Assembly (NCBI GenBank): GCA_018645005.1
Contig: JABGPJ010000126.1
Location: 1 to 59,390, forward strand
Direction of reading: 5' to 3'
Length of the DNA: 59,390 bases
Origin: Deltaproteobacteria bacterium
GTDB lineage: Bacteria; SAR324; XYD2-FULL-50-16
Shown here in pieces: positions 1 through 8,675 of the stretch. Each line of letters opens with the position of its first letter. Position 1 is the first letter of the stretch. The notes beneath the pieces were generated by a model. It was not told the DNA's origin and made no database searches. It was given only the letters and a program-made list of their open reading frames with translations. Made by a program: the position numbers and the translations under genes.

Positions 1-16
1 TATGAATACTTTTTAG

Positions 17-463
17 TCAATTCATCATGGATACGTCGTTTACTGAATGCTCACTGGTTTTTTTTACCAACTCAACTTCATTGCCTATATCATTAAAACG
101 ATATGAATCAAAATATTGTTTTAAGATATCCATTCCCCTGCCTGTCGTGTCGGTTGGCAAAGCGACCTTTTTTTCCATTTTTCGCCAGTCAAACCCGGAT
201 CCTGAATCGGTGATCCGCAGCAGGATACGGTTTATATCAACGTCTATTGAGAAAAAAACATCCTTCCTGGAATCCATTTTCGAACCATGCCGCACTGCAT
301 TGTTTAATACTTCTCGCACACCCAGATTGACATCAAAACATAAGTCTTCGAAATCACTTTCTGAGAGGAACTGTTCAACATCCATACACACAGAATTGAC
401 CCCTTCAAAAGTGGCTGAAAATGTCACTGTAAAACCGGTTTTATGTTTGGTCAGGGTATACAT
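17..463 (-). CDS. RsbW-like anti-sigma factor / HATPase_c serine kinase
   Basis: This 148-residue protein is a single GHKL ATPase domain of the anti-sigma-factor type. An N-box (REVLNNAVRHG, residues 50-60), a G1 box (DSGSGFD, 86-92) and a G2 box (TGRGMDI, 107-113) are visible. Such proteins bind a sigma factor or phosphorylate an STAS anti-anti-sigma protein. It starts 2 bp after the stop of the REC-PP2C gene, so the two are almost certainly co-transcribed, and the PP2C would reverse its kinase activity. No STAS protein or sigma factor lies in the window, so the actual partner is unknown. The family call is strong; the target is inference. Confidence 0.85.
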   Translation of the reverse strand: MYTLTKHKTGFTVTFSATFEGVNSVCMDVEQFLSESDFEDLCFDVNLGVREVLNNAVRHGSKMDSRKDVFFSIDVDINRILLRITDSGSGFDWRKMEKKVALPTDTTGRGMDILKQYFDSYRFNDIGNEVELVKKTSEHSVNDVSMMN

Positions 464-465
464 TT

Positions 466-1599
466 CTAAATATCAACCCCCATCAAGACAACATCATCTT
501 CCATTCTGCGTCCACCATCAAACATCAGTCTGACGATCTCTGCGGTCGCTTCCTGGATATTCAGATCCCTTGTGTTTATAGCGAACCTGAGCAATTCATC
601 CAGGCCCTGCTCTCTGGTCCGGATCTTGTCTTCAAAAGACTCCAAGAGACCATCAGAAAAAATGTAAAGTCGCTCACCTTCGGAAAACTTGATCTCCTGG
701 CGGTTAAACAGGGCAGTGTCGAAGACTCCCAGTACATCCCCGTCAGCTTCAAGCCATTTGGGCTCACCCTGCCTGGGCAAAAGCAAGACTGGTAGATGGG
801 CTGCATTAACCAGGTATAGTATGGAGTTCCCCCGGTCCACACTGGCATAGGCAGCGGTGAGATGTTGACCATCAGCAAAAATAGACAGTAAAACTGAGTT
901 TACCATTCGTAGCGTTTCCTCAGGTGAATACAGCGGTGAAGCGTTTTGTCGCATCAAAGCCTTCAACGCTGATGTCGCAAATGAAGCACCCAGATCATGA
1001 CCGCTGATGTCTGCCACAAAATACCCAAATACCCCGGAACTGACTTGAAAGACATCGTAAAAATCTCCGCCAGCCTCTAAAATCGGCTGATAATAGATAC
1101 CAAAATTCGCCTCTGGAAGGTCGTCAGGTTGGACCAGAATTGCCTGTTGCGCATCATGAATCTGCCGCAGACGATTAGCCTGCTCTTCAATTACTCGAAG
1201 ATAGGTATGGCGTAGTTTAAGATAGTTTTTGACCCGGGCCTGAACCTCTGCCATTTGAAATGGTTTGGCAATATAATCGATGCCCCCGACCGTCAGGCCC
1301 TTGACGGTATTTTCAGTATCGTTCAGAGCAGAAATAAATATCACTGGGATGTCAGCGGTAGTCGCACTTTGTTTTAATTTGCGGCAGGTCTCAAAACCAT
1401 CTTCCTCCGGCATCATAATATCCAGCAAGATAATACCCGGCTGCTCTTTTGTAGCGATTGATCTGGCTTCCGGACCACTATTGGCAGTTAAAACCCTATA
1501 CCCCAGTTCGTTTAGCATTTCCGCCAACATGATGACATTCATCTCATTGTCATCCACTACCAGAACAGACATCTCTTTGTTGTGCATATCAACCTGCAT
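466..1599 (-). CDS. Response regulator with SpoIIE/RsbU-type PP2C phosphatase output
   Basis: The 377-residue protein has an N-terminal receiver domain (acidic D16/D17, phospho-acceptor D60 in LLDIMMPEEDG, S90, K112), a helical linker (about 125-155) and a C-terminal PP2C-like phosphatase. The phosphatase shows metal-binding motifs GGDFYD (177-182), ADISGHD (196-202) and FSDGLLE near 315. In partner-switching systems such enzymes dephosphorylate an STAS protein when the receiver is phosphorylated, and so release a sigma factor or other target. The downstream anti-sigma kinase 2 bp away fits that logic. The cognate sensor kinase is not in view. A MITE (family A, 1715-1853) lies in the region upstream. 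Confidence 0.9.
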   Translation of the reverse strand: MQVDMHNKEMSVLVVDDNEMNVIMLAEMLNELGYRVLTANSGPEARSIATKEQPGIILLDIMMPEEDGFETCRKLKQSATTADIPVIFISALNDTENTVKGLTVGGIDYIAKPFQMAEVQARVKNYLKLRHTYLRVIEEQANRLRQIHDAQQAILVQPDDLPEANFGIYYQPILEAGGDFYDVFQVSSGVFGYFVADISGHDLGASFATSALKALMRQNASPLYSPEETLRMVNSVLLSIFADGQHLTAAYASVDRGNSILYLVNAAHLPVLLLPRQGEPKWLEADGDVLGVFDTALFNRQEIKFSEGERLYIFSDGLLESFEDKIRTREQGLDELLRFAINTRDLNIQEATAEIVRLMFDGGRRMEDDVVLMGVDI

Positions 1600-1714
1600 T
1601 GCTACGTTTCGGTTTTGGTCAATTGTTCTTTATTGGGATATCGATCATTTCAATATCCTGAACCCTTGACTGCTTTCGTGTTATCGAGTGAAATCAGTGA
1701 TCCGGTAATCCTAT

Positions 1715-1853
1715 GGGTTGGCTCAAAAATTAGTCAAGTGTTTCCCATTCGTGAAAAGGAAACACGTTGCTGTCACATTCTGTTTGCAAAATGTCCAGTG
1801 CTTTTAGGACTTTTGCAAATAGATTATGTGAAGTTATTTTTTGAACGATCCCT
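1715..1853 (+). mobile_element. MITE family A, copy 1 (long form)
   Basis: About 139 bp beginning GGGTTGGCTCAAAAATTA and ending GAACGATCCC, close to the other A copies. It carries the internal hairpin GTGTTTCC...GGAAACAC and the second hairpin GCAAAATGTCC...GGACTTTTGC. TA dinucleotides flank it (1712-1713 and 1853-1854), as expected for an IS630/Tc1-mariner-type target. It lies between the HEAT-REC gene and the REC-PP2C gene and has no coding capacity. Confidence 0.8.
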
Positions 1854-1894
1854 ACGTGTCGATAGATTCCGATTTTTGCAACGTTAACAATTAT

Positions 1895-3541
1895 TCAACT
1901 TTTTGTGGTTTTACCACCTTTAATTTTTTCAAAAACAGTTGACATCATGTCAGTGTCAAAGGGTTTGTACATGATTTCACTGGCGCCGGCCTCCCTGGCG
2001 GCCTTGTTATCTCGTACTTCGTTCTGGGTTGTCACCAGGATAATGGGCAGTTCATCCTTGTTATATTTCTTCCTTACTTCTTGAATTAACTCAATTCCGG
2101 TAACCCCAGGCATATTCAAATCGGTACATAAAAAATCGGGTTTTTCTGACTGCAGCCAGGAAATAGCTTTAAGTGGTTCAGAAAAAAGCACGACATCATA
2201 ACCGAGTTCTGTAATGACGGAACGATAGATGTGTAAAACGACCTTTGAGTCATCCACTGCACAGACTCTTCCTTTGACCTGCTTTTTCTGCTGCTGTGCC
2301 AGGCGCAGGATTTCGTTAGCCAATTCTGTCGAATTGTGATCCTGCAATTGCTTGACAAAAAATTCCCTGATATCCTGATGAACGTCCTGCCCCAAATAGG
2401 TACAGGCTCTCTTTTTAAAGCCGGCGGACTTTATCAGACCCAGGAACAGGTTTCCTGCCTGGGCGTCAATGACTGCTTTAATGATATACTCGGCGTCATC
2501 TCCCGGTTCTTCGACCATATTCATAACCCCTGTAATCAGGGTCGCATCCAGATTCCGATCAATGGCTTTGGCAGCAGCCAACCGCACATTGCTGTCCGGA
2601 TCAGCAATACCACCCGCCAGGACGTAGTCACCCTTCCGGTTTGACAATTCAGCCAGGGCCTCAAAGGCGGCAAAACGGATGTTTGGATTCGGGGGCTGAT
2701 TGTTAATCAGTTTACGAATAGCTGAAGCGGCGCTTTCATCGCCAATCTCCTGCAAGACATTCAGGGAGAGAATCTGCAGATCATTGTTACTGTCTGATAA
2801 ATTTTCGATTAACAAGGGAACTGCCTTGGCACCAATTGCCGCGAGCCAGGCACGAGCATGGTTTCTGATGGGGGCAGATCGAGCTTGTAGAGTCTTATTC
2901 AGTTTGCGCAAGGAAAAATCATCCTGGACCTCAGCAAAAACATCAAGAATCAGGTGATCTATCTTAGGATCTTTACCGAGAAATTCGGCAAGGCGTTGTA
3001 ATGCTGTCGAAGATGCAATTCTTCCCAGAGCTGTCACGGCTGCGACAAGCAGATCGAAATCCTCCACATAAAGAAATTCTGAGACTGCGTTAACGGCTTC
3101 TGGATTTCCCAGAGTCCCCAGGCTGGTCAGTACCGTAAGCAGGGCTGGCTTTTCCTCAAGCCCAAGCATCAGGCTGATGAGATTTGGTACCGCTTCCTGC
3201 AGGTTTAATTCGCCAGCCAGCTTCAGATAGTGAAATTTTTCAAGACCTTCACCCGCCAGACCGTGAATCACAATATTCGGACTGTGCACTGCTTTGGAAA
3301 GAATAGTATCGGTAATAGTCGGGAATCTGGCAGCAGTTTTTGGGTGCTTGATCAATAAGTAACTTAACACCGGAATAGCGAAAGCATCTGCCGCTCCACT
3401 CAACTCCAGGAGGATGGCTTTTTGCTCGGTAACGCCAAGTTCTGGAAAGTGATCTATTACCAAGCGAGCTTTTGTAAAATCCTGGTTGACAACGTCATGC
3501 TTAATCTCCTGTAGAGCAGGCTGGCTTTCAATTTTGGTCAT
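1895..3541 (-). CDS. HEAT-repeat protein with C-terminal receiver (REC) domain
   Basis: The 548-residue protein has roughly 400 residues of alpha-helical HEAT-like repeats, with recurring A-A-x-A-L and P-x-L-I-x-x-L patterns, followed by a CheY-like receiver from about residue 424. The receiver looks functional: D430/D431, phospho-acceptor D474 in CTDLNMPG, T504 and K526. The architecture suggests a phosphorylation-controlled protein-binding scaffold with no enzymatic or DNA-binding output. It lies beside the REC-PP2C/anti-sigma pair on the same strand, but 295 bp and a MITE separate them, so co-regulation is only possible. MITEs of family A bracket it on both sides. The binding partner is unknown. 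Confidence 0.8.
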   Translation of the reverse strand: MTKIESQPALQEIKHDVVNQDFTKARLVIDHFPELGVTEQKAILLELSGAADAFAIPVLSYLLIKHPKTAARFPTITDTILSKAVHSPNIVIHGLAGEGLEKFHYLKLAGELNLQEAVPNLISLMLGLEEKPALLTVLTSLGTLGNPEAVNAVSEFLYVEDFDLLVAAVTALGRIASSTALQRLAEFLGKDPKIDHLILDVFAEVQDDFSLRKLNKTLQARSAPIRNHARAWLAAIGAKAVPLLIENLSDSNNDLQILSLNVLQEIGDESAASAIRKLINNQPPNPNIRFAAFEALAELSNRKGDYVLAGGIADPDSNVRLAAAKAIDRNLDATLITGVMNMVEEPGDDAEYIIKAVIDAQAGNLFLGLIKSAGFKKRACTYLGQDVHQDIREFFVKQLQDHNSTELANEILRLAQQQKKQVKGRVCAVDDSKVVLHIYRSVITELGYDVVLFSEPLKAISWLQSEKPDFLCTDLNMPGVTGIELIQEVRKKYNKDELPIILVTTQNEVRDNKAAREAGASEIMYKPFDTDMMSTVFEKIKGGKTTKS

Positions 3542-3735
3542 TTAGATGTAAAAATTATGGATTCTATTTTCTTGAGCTGATTATGCAGCCACAAATGAAA
3601 AATATTGGCTGTATTTTGGACAGAGTTTTCTTTAATCTCTGTCACCGATTTTCTGACAAATATTCGAACCATCCTTAATCTATCAATTGTGTTGTGTTTG
3701 ATTGGTTTTGGACTGGGTCGCCAATAATCTGACTT

Positions 3736-3874
3736 AGGGTCGGCTCAAGAATTAGTCAAGTGTTTCCCATTCGTGAAAAGGAAACACGTTGCTGTCACAT
3801 TCTATGTACAAAATGTCCAGTTATTTTAGGACTTTTGTAGATAGATTATGTGAAGTTATTTTTGAACGATCCCT
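3736..3874 (+). mobile_element. MITE family A, copy 2 (long form)
   Basis: A 139-bp element running from AGGGTCGGCTCAAGAATTAG to GAACGATCCCT, flanked by TA on both sides (cTTAggg...cccTTAa). It has the same two internal hairpins as copies 1 and 5. Its right end supplies the last codons and stop of the small minus-strand ORF that ends at 3821. Confidence 0.85.
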
Positions 3875-4039
3875 TAATGCCGAATTCGCTATATATGAAT
3901 ATACCTCTAAAGGTAACAGTATATTGCCTTCAATTGCAACACCGATCTGACAATCACTACAGAGAGTTTCTATCTGAATACCAATGTCGGATTTTCTAAC
4001 ATCGGTAATCACTGCCCGGTTGTTTGTCAGATCATTCAC
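3821..4039 (-). pseudogene. Small ORF remnant trapped between two MITEs
   Basis: This 72-codon ORF has a plausible ribosome-binding site (AAGGA) upstream. Its first 54 codons are unique and resemble no family I recognise; the residues after about 54 are encoded inside family A copy 2. Family A copy 3 sits 17 bp upstream in the opposite orientation. The simplest reading is the 5' part of a gene whose remainder was lost or displaced when copy 2 inserted. It could also be a short expressed peptide. Function unknown. Confidence 0.35.
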
Positions 4040-4055
4040 TACTTTTTCCTTCTTT

Positions 4056-4156
4056 AGGGATCGTACAAAAATACCTTGGCATAAACTGTCCGCAAAAGTC
4101 CTTTAAAGACTAGACATTTTGCAGACAGAATGCCAAGTAATTTTTGAGCCGACCCT
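4056..4156 (-). mobile_element. MITE family A, copy 3 (short form)
   Basis: A 101-bp element in inverted orientation, from AGGGATCGTACAAAAATACC to GAGCCGACCCT, with TA on both sides. It lacks the GTGTTTCC/GGAAACAC hairpin of the long form and instead has one long imperfect palindrome (ACTTGGCATTCTG...CCAAGGT with inner GCAAAATGTC/GGACTTTTGC). It matches copy 6 in length and structure. Confidence 0.8.
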
Positions 4157-4265
4157 TAGAGAAAATATTTTTTATTTGAGGAAAAGCCGTATCAAAGGCT
4201 TGCAATTAATTGTTCGAAATGACAAACTGATGTCGATTTTTCTGATTACTTCTTCTATTTTCATT

Positions 4266-4503
4266 CAGCAATGTCCGGTTAGGTTTTTGCAAAACAAAAG
4301 CTGAATGATAAAACCCGTCTCTGCGCATAAGGATTTAAAGATTTGCTAAGTTTGCTTCTCGAAAAACCGCCAAATTCGCTCGTGCTTCGCTCAAACAAGG
4401 CTCATTTTCGCTACGCCAAACTAAGAAAATCTAATAAATCCTTATAAGCTCGATCCAGATTTCATCATTCAGCTTTCTGCAAAAACCTAACCGGACGTTG
4501 CTG
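4266..4503. mobile_element. Hairpin MITE family B, copy 1 (238 bp) with 9-bp target duplication
   Basis: The element begins CAGCAATGTCCGGTTAGG and ends CCTAACCGGACGTTGCTG. Arms continue inward (AAAGCTGAATGAT.AAACC and its complement), and an inner palindrome (ATAAGGATTT...AAATCCTTAT) means nearly the whole element can fold on itself. ATTTTCATT is directly repeated at 4257-4265 and 4504-4512. It carries no ORF. Its right end is 34 bp upstream of the acyl-CoA synthetase ATG, so it separates that gene's ribosome-binding site from the AT-rich upstream region (4160-4265). Confidence 0.9.
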
Positions 4504-4536
4504 ATTTTCATTGAGACAATTCAAGGAGAACAAACC

Positions 4537-6060
4537 ATGGGTGTACGCGATTTTACTATTTACGATTTTATATACAGAAATGCTCAGCTCTATCCAGATC
4601 GTGACGCTATCGTTTTCAATGAAAAGCGGCTCACTCACAAAGAATATAAAGAAAAATGTGACAGCTTGGCAGCCGGCCTTGTTGAAGCAGGAATTACACT
4701 GGGTGACAGGATAGCGGTCGTCGCACACAACAGTGATGAGTTTATCATTCTGTATGGCGCTGCGGCAAAAATTGGGGCGATTGTTCTGGCTGTTAACTGG
4801 CGGTTTCAGCCAGATGAAGTGGCGTATGTGCTACAGGACTGTACTCCGAGATTTGTTTTTGCCGGGGCTGATTACCAGAAAACGGTGGCAGAGATCGCTG
4901 AAAAGGCTGACTTTATCGAAAAGTGTTACAGCATAGGAGAGGGCGAGCTGCAACAGGGCTTTCTCGAATTCAAGACACTTTTGTCAGAACCAGATGGGAA
5001 CGATGCACCTGATATATCAGCGGACACAGGTTTTGTGATCATTCACACGGCAGCGGTCGAAGGACATCCACGGGGCGCCCTCTTGAGTCAGGCGAATTGT
5101 ATCTATTCGAGTCTGATTGCCATGGGTGAGTATGAGCTCGATCACGATGGATGCCATATGTGTATCCTGCCGCTGTTTCACATCGCTGGACTGAATCTGG
5201 CCATTACCATGATGCATGCAGGTGGAAAGAATGTTATTCTTGAACGGTTCGATCCTGAACTGACGTTGAAATTGATCGAAAAAGAAAAAGGAACTGTCTT
5301 CTTCAATTTTGCTCCTATTCTAGGCATGATGATGGACAAATATGAAGAGGGGTCATACGACCTGACCAGCATCCGACATTTAAGTGGTATGGACCACCCG
5401 GATAATATCAAGCGCTTTCTATCACTGGTCCCCACTGCAGTGTACCACACAGGATTTGCCCAAACTGAAGCCATGGGTGTAACTGGGGCACCGATTTCTG
5501 AAAAACCCGGCAGCGCCGGAAAGCCAACCACTCTTGCCAGAGTTGCACTTTTTGATGACTTCGATATTGAAGTCCCGGTAGGAACTCCGGGAGAAATCTG
5601 TGTTCGATCTCCGACAGTCTTTCTCGGATACTGGGGCCTGGAAGAGGAAAATGCTTTTACCTTTAGAAACGGTTGGCATCACACAGGTGATATTGGACGT
5701 TTCGATGAGGAAGGATATTTGTGGTATGTGAAGCGAAAGGCCCAGAAAGAGCTGATTAAACCCGGAGGAGAAAACGTCTATCCGGTCGAGGTGGAAAAAG
5801 CGATTCTTGATCATCCATCCATCAACGAAGTGAGCGTCATCGGAGTCCCTGATCAAAAATGGGGAGAAGCCATTAAGGCCGTCTGCGTACTCAAAGCAGG
5901 GGAATCCCTTGATGCGAAAGATCTAATCGAATTTGTGGGTTCAAAAATTGCGCGTTATAAAAAACCCCAACAAGTGGTTTATGTGGACGTGTTGCCTAAA
6001 AACAATGAGAATGAGATCGATAGAGACCAGGTGAAAAAGGATCACGGTGGCAAATACTAA
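4537..6060 (+). CDS. Acyl-CoA synthetase-like AMP-binding enzyme with divergent ATP motifs
   Basis: The 507-residue class I adenylate-forming enzyme would activate a carboxylic acid to its acyl-CoA. I chose ATG 4537 because AAGGAGA lies 7 bp upstream; an earlier TTG falls inside the MITE. Recognisable motifs are the A5-A8 region (GFAQTEAMG, GYWGLEEENAF, HHTGDIGRFDEEGYLWYVKR and GGENVYPVEVE). The phosphate-binding A3 loop reads HTAAVEGHPRG instead of YTSGTTGxPKG, and the C-terminal A10 motif reads LPKNNENEIDR where most members have GK before the I, so both usual lysines are changed. It is followed by a tetR gene and MFE-2-like dehydrogenase. The substrate is probably fatty or branched, by context only. 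Confidence 0.85.
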   Translation: MGVRDFTIYDFIYRNAQLYPDRDAIVFNEKRLTHKEYKEKCDSLAAGLVEAGITLGDRIAVVAHNSDEFIILYGAAAKIGAIVLAVNWRFQPDEVAYVLQDCTPRFVFAGADYQKTVAEIAEKADFIEKCYSIGEGELQQGFLEFKTLLSEPDGNDAPDISADTGFVIIHTAAVEGHPRGALLSQANCIYSSLIAMGEYELDHDGCHMCILPLFHIAGLNLAITMMHAGGKNVILERFDPELTLKLIEKEKGTVFFNFAPILGMMMDKYEEGSYDLTSIRHLSGMDHPDNIKRFLSLVPTAVYHTGFAQTEAMGVTGAPISEKPGSAGKPTTLARVALFDDFDIEVPVGTPGEICVRSPTVFLGYWGLEEENAFTFRNGWHHTGDIGRFDEEGYLWYVKRKAQKELIKPGGENVYPVEVEKAILDHPSINEVSVIGVPDQKWGEAIKAVCVLKAGESLDAKDLIEFVGSKIARYKKPQQVVYVDVLPKNNENEIDRDQVKKDHGGKY

Positions 6061-6368
6061 TACCGAAAAAGTGCTGTCTGTCTCTTGAAATGAACTGGAA
6101 TAAACGCATTACATTGTCCGGTAAAGTTCTTTTTTAATATATCGGGTGCTTGGCAAAGGTCATGCACCCTGTTTAAAAGATGTTTTTCTGTGATGGATTA
6201 GCTTCGCCAGAGGTACACTGGATTGTAACAGATTGAATATAAATAACTTCCTACCCCTCCCCGCTCTTTTTTCTTGACAAAATCAGGTCAAAATTCGATC
6301 TTTAAAAAGATGCATCATATGATGGAAACAATTTATGGAATTAATTTTTGGAATTAAGGAGAGAGCTT
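6061..6368 (+). promoter_or_regulatory. Intergenic region upstream of tetR with candidate promoter and palindromes
   Basis: A TTGACA box lies at 6274-6279, but the best -10 candidates 17-20 bp downstream are weak. The 12-bp perfect palindrome CATCATATGATG is at 6313-6324, between that box and the GTG start, a typical place for TetR autoregulation. TAACAGATTG at 6226-6235 is the exact complement of a motif found upstream of kor and of the ACAD operon. None of these sites is proven. Confidence 0.35.
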
Positions 6369-7004
6369 GTGCCGACCCCACTTGAAAAAGCAAGAAAAAA
6401 TCCTGATTCAATGAAGGCGAAGATTCTCTCTTCCGCTCGGCATCTTTTTGGCGAATATGGGTATCATGGTGTGACCACGCGTATGATTGCAAAGGAAGTC
6501 GGGATTGATATTTCGACTTTGCATTATCACTGGGGAGATAAGGAAAATCTGTACGAGGCTGTTATTACTGACATCCATGATGAAATTATCGGCGTGATGC
6601 TGGATATCGAAAAGATTGTGCATGGAAAGTCTGTCGAGGTTCGTCTGGAGGTGGCCATCGATGTCATGTGCGACTATCTGTTTGCTAAACCGGAAGTCCC
6701 CAAACTGATTGTCGTCAGCTCATTTGGCAAAACGAGACCTGATGGCATTCGCGATGACCGATTGGCCGAACATGCGCCTAATGTGGCGATTGCTATGGGA
6801 CTGGCACCTGATAAAAAAGGGGTTTCTCCCGCCGATACTGCCATGGTCCTGGCAATTTCCAATGCGATGTATTCATTTACCTCCGGGGAAAACACTTTCA
6901 AAGGCATCCTGAAAGTGGAGCATGATGAGTATGTAACCATTGTTAAGAAAACGCTGAAGTTTATCTTAATTCCTGCGTTTACACAGAAAGTCGCTCATAA
7001 CTGA
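6369..7004 (+). CDS. TetR-family transcriptional regulator
   Basis: This 211-residue protein has a TetR N-terminal helix-turn-helix at about residues 16-62 (ILSSARHLFGEYGYHGVTTR, then IAKEVGIDISTLHYHW) and a helical ligand-binding C-terminal domain. The GTG start is chosen because AAGGAGAG sits just upstream; an upstream TTG would include the Shine-Dalgarno in the coding region. Its place between an acyl-CoA synthetase and a hydroxyacyl-CoA dehydrogenase suggests control of acyl-CoA catabolism, with an acyl-CoA as effector, as in FadR/PsrA-like TetR proteins. That role is inferred from context. Confidence 0.88.
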   Translation: MPTPLEKARKNPDSMKAKILSSARHLFGEYGYHGVTTRMIAKEVGIDISTLHYHWGDKENLYEAVITDIHDEIIGVMLDIEKIVHGKSVEVRLEVAIDVMCDYLFAKPEVPKLIVVSSFGKTRPDGIRDDRLAEHAPNVAIAMGLAPDKKGVSPADTAMVLAISNAMYSFTSGENTFKGILKVEHDEYVTIVKKTLKFILIPAFTQKVAHN

Positions 7005-7230
7005 GCGGCGAATATCTGAAGTAAGCAGCTGGAAAAAGGTGACATTTTTGAGAATTTTTATCAGCCCGGCAAAACCTGTTCGAATCACTGAACCATGTGG
7101 TGATGAATGAAAAGGTTCCCGGCTATGAAAGGCTCAGGTACATGTTTCATTGATGGGAAACGGCCGCGTTCGTTTCCAGATGAGACTGAACCCCAGAGCC
7201 ATTTTAATATAATAAAATGAGGAGAAAAAA

Positions 7231-8166
7231 ATGGGTGACGTCAGTTTTGAAGGAAGAGTCGCGATTGTTACAGGCGCCGGGGCTGGTTTAGGACGAACGT
7301 ATGCACTTGAACTCGCCAGGAGAGGTGCCAAGGTGGTGGTTAATGATCTTGGCGGATCCAGAGACGGATCCGGTGCCAGTTCTTCTGCCGCTGATCAGGT
7401 GGTGGACGAAATCAAACAGGCCGGTGGCGAAGCGGCTCCCAATTACGACTCTGTTGCATCCGTGGAAGGGGGAGTCAATATTGTAAAAACAGCCGTAGAC
7501 AATTTTGGCAAAGTCGATATTGTCATCAACAACGCCGGGATACTCAGAGACAAGAGTATTGTAAAAATGGAAGAGTCAGAATGGGACCTGGTGATGGATG
7601 TACATCTTAAGGGGGCTTTCTGTGTAACCCAACCCGCATTTAAAGTGATGAAAGCGAACGGTTATGGCCGAGTTGTCAACACGGCGTCCGGTGCCGGCCT
7701 GTACGGAAATTTTGGTCAGATAAACTACAGTTCTGCAAAGTTAGGGGTTTTGGGTGTGATGCATTCGGTTCATATTGAAGGGGCCAAATACAATATCAAA
7801 GCCAATACAATTGCGCCGATCGCTGCTTCCCGTCTGACTGAGGATGTGATGCCACCTGAGATTTTCACAAAGCTGGATCCAAAATTTGTGACACCGCTGG
7901 TAATGTATCTCGTTTCCGAAGAAAACCAGGACTCAGACATGATCTTTAATTGTGCTGCTGGCTGGTTCAGTCGGACAGCCATTATGTGTGCACCTGGAAC
8001 AATCATCGGCAATGGGGTGGATGATATCTCTACCGAGCAAGTGCGAGACGAATGGTCAAAAATTACAAGCCTTGATGAGGCAAAAGTACTCGCAGGTGGT
8101 GTAAATGACAGTTTTGGCTACCTGGCACCGTTGATGACGGGTGGGCTGTCGACAGGTCCGAAGTAA
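7231..8166 (+). CDS. MFE-2-type short-chain dehydrogenase (3-hydroxyacyl-CoA dehydrogenase)
   Basis: The 311-residue protein is an SDR of the 17-beta-HSD4/D-bifunctional-protein type. The NAD loop TGAGAGLG is at 14-21, the family-specific NDLGG follows the second strand, and NNAG is near 100-103. The catalytic set is S153, Y166 and K170. GAGGAG precedes the ATG. Such enzymes oxidise (R)-3-hydroxyacyl-CoA to 3-ketoacyl-CoA. In peroxisomal MFE-2 this domain is fused to a hydratase-2; here the matching hydratase is a separate gene at 21538. It is longer than minimal SDRs (about 250) through a C-terminal extension, as in MFE-2 dehydrogenase domains. The substrate class is inferred. Confidence 0.88.
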   Translation: MGDVSFEGRVAIVTGAGAGLGRTYALELARRGAKVVVNDLGGSRDGSGASSSAADQVVDEIKQAGGEAAPNYDSVASVEGGVNIVKTAVDNFGKVDIVINNAGILRDKSIVKMEESEWDLVMDVHLKGAFCVTQPAFKVMKANGYGRVVNTASGAGLYGNFGQINYSSAKLGVLGVMHSVHIEGAKYNIKANTIAPIAASRLTEDVMPPEIFTKLDPKFVTPLVMYLVSEENQDSDMIFNCAAGWFSRTAIMCAPGTIIGNGVDDISTEQVRDEWSKITSLDEAKVLAGGVNDSFGYLAPLMTGGLSTGPK

Positions 8167-8205
8167 GAGTACCAGATGAAGAACTGAAGTGGGATTCAAC
8201 TTGAA

Positions 8206-8227
8206 GGGGGTCGAATAATCGACCCCC
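8206..8227. terminator. Bidirectional hairpin between convergent genes
   Basis: GGGGGTCGA and TCGACCCCC form a perfect 9-bp stem with a four-base ATAA loop, 40 bp after the dehydrogenase stop and 6 bp after the convergent ACT-protein stop. There is no long T-run on either side, so termination is likely but unproven. Confidence 0.6.
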
Positions 8228-8232
8228 TGTCA

Positions 8233-8661
8233 TTATCCTTTATAGATTTCTGTATCGTGGGTTTTGATCCAGTTCTTCTTAAAGATATTCTTCGCTTCCA
8301 GGACTTTGTCCACCTCCAGAATGAGGATCGCCTCGCCACCTTCCAGGCCAATAAACGGGTACAGGCTTTCGAGGTTGACGTCAACTTCGATCAATGTTCT
8401 TAAAACCGCGTTCAATCCTCCCGGATGATCGGGGGCCGAGACAGCAATTACCTCTTTTGTGGAGGTGATGAAGCCCTTGCCATTTAAAACCGAGACCGCT
8501 TTATCTGGATCGTCAACCACAACTTGAAGTTGAACGGGTTTCAGTTTGGTTGCCGCCATTATTGCCTTGATATTGATCTGCTCGACTTCCAGAATATTAC
8601 AGATCTCGTGCAGTTTGCCGGGTTCGTTATCGACGGCGATTGATACTTGTCTGATTGCCAT
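8233..8661 (-). CDS. Tandem ACT-domain protein of the kor operon
   Basis: The 142-residue protein consists of two ACT-like beta-alpha-beta domains (about 4-70 and 72-138), each opening with the N-terminal strand and a small-ligand turn (DNEPGKLHEI, then DHPGGLNAVL). There is no attached catalytic domain. Stand-alone tandem ACT proteins usually sense an amino acid or similar small molecule. The gene begins 14 bp after korC, last in the operon, so it may adjust oxidoreductase activity or expression to a metabolite. The ligand is unknown. Confidence 0.8.
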   Translation of the reverse strand: MAIRQVSIAVDNEPGKLHEICNILEVEQINIKAIMAATKLKPVQLQVVVDDPDKAVSVLNGKGFITSTKEVIAVSAPDHPGGLNAVLRTLIEVDVNLESLYPFIGLEGGEAILILEVDKVLEAKNIFKKNWIKTHDTEIYKG

Positions 8662-8675
8662 AAGTTCTTACTCTC

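Noticed and set aside
4498-4536. N-terminal extension of the acyl-CoA synthetase from a TTG start
   Set aside because: The extra codons lie in the MITE end and its target duplication; ATG 4537 has a strong ribosome site.
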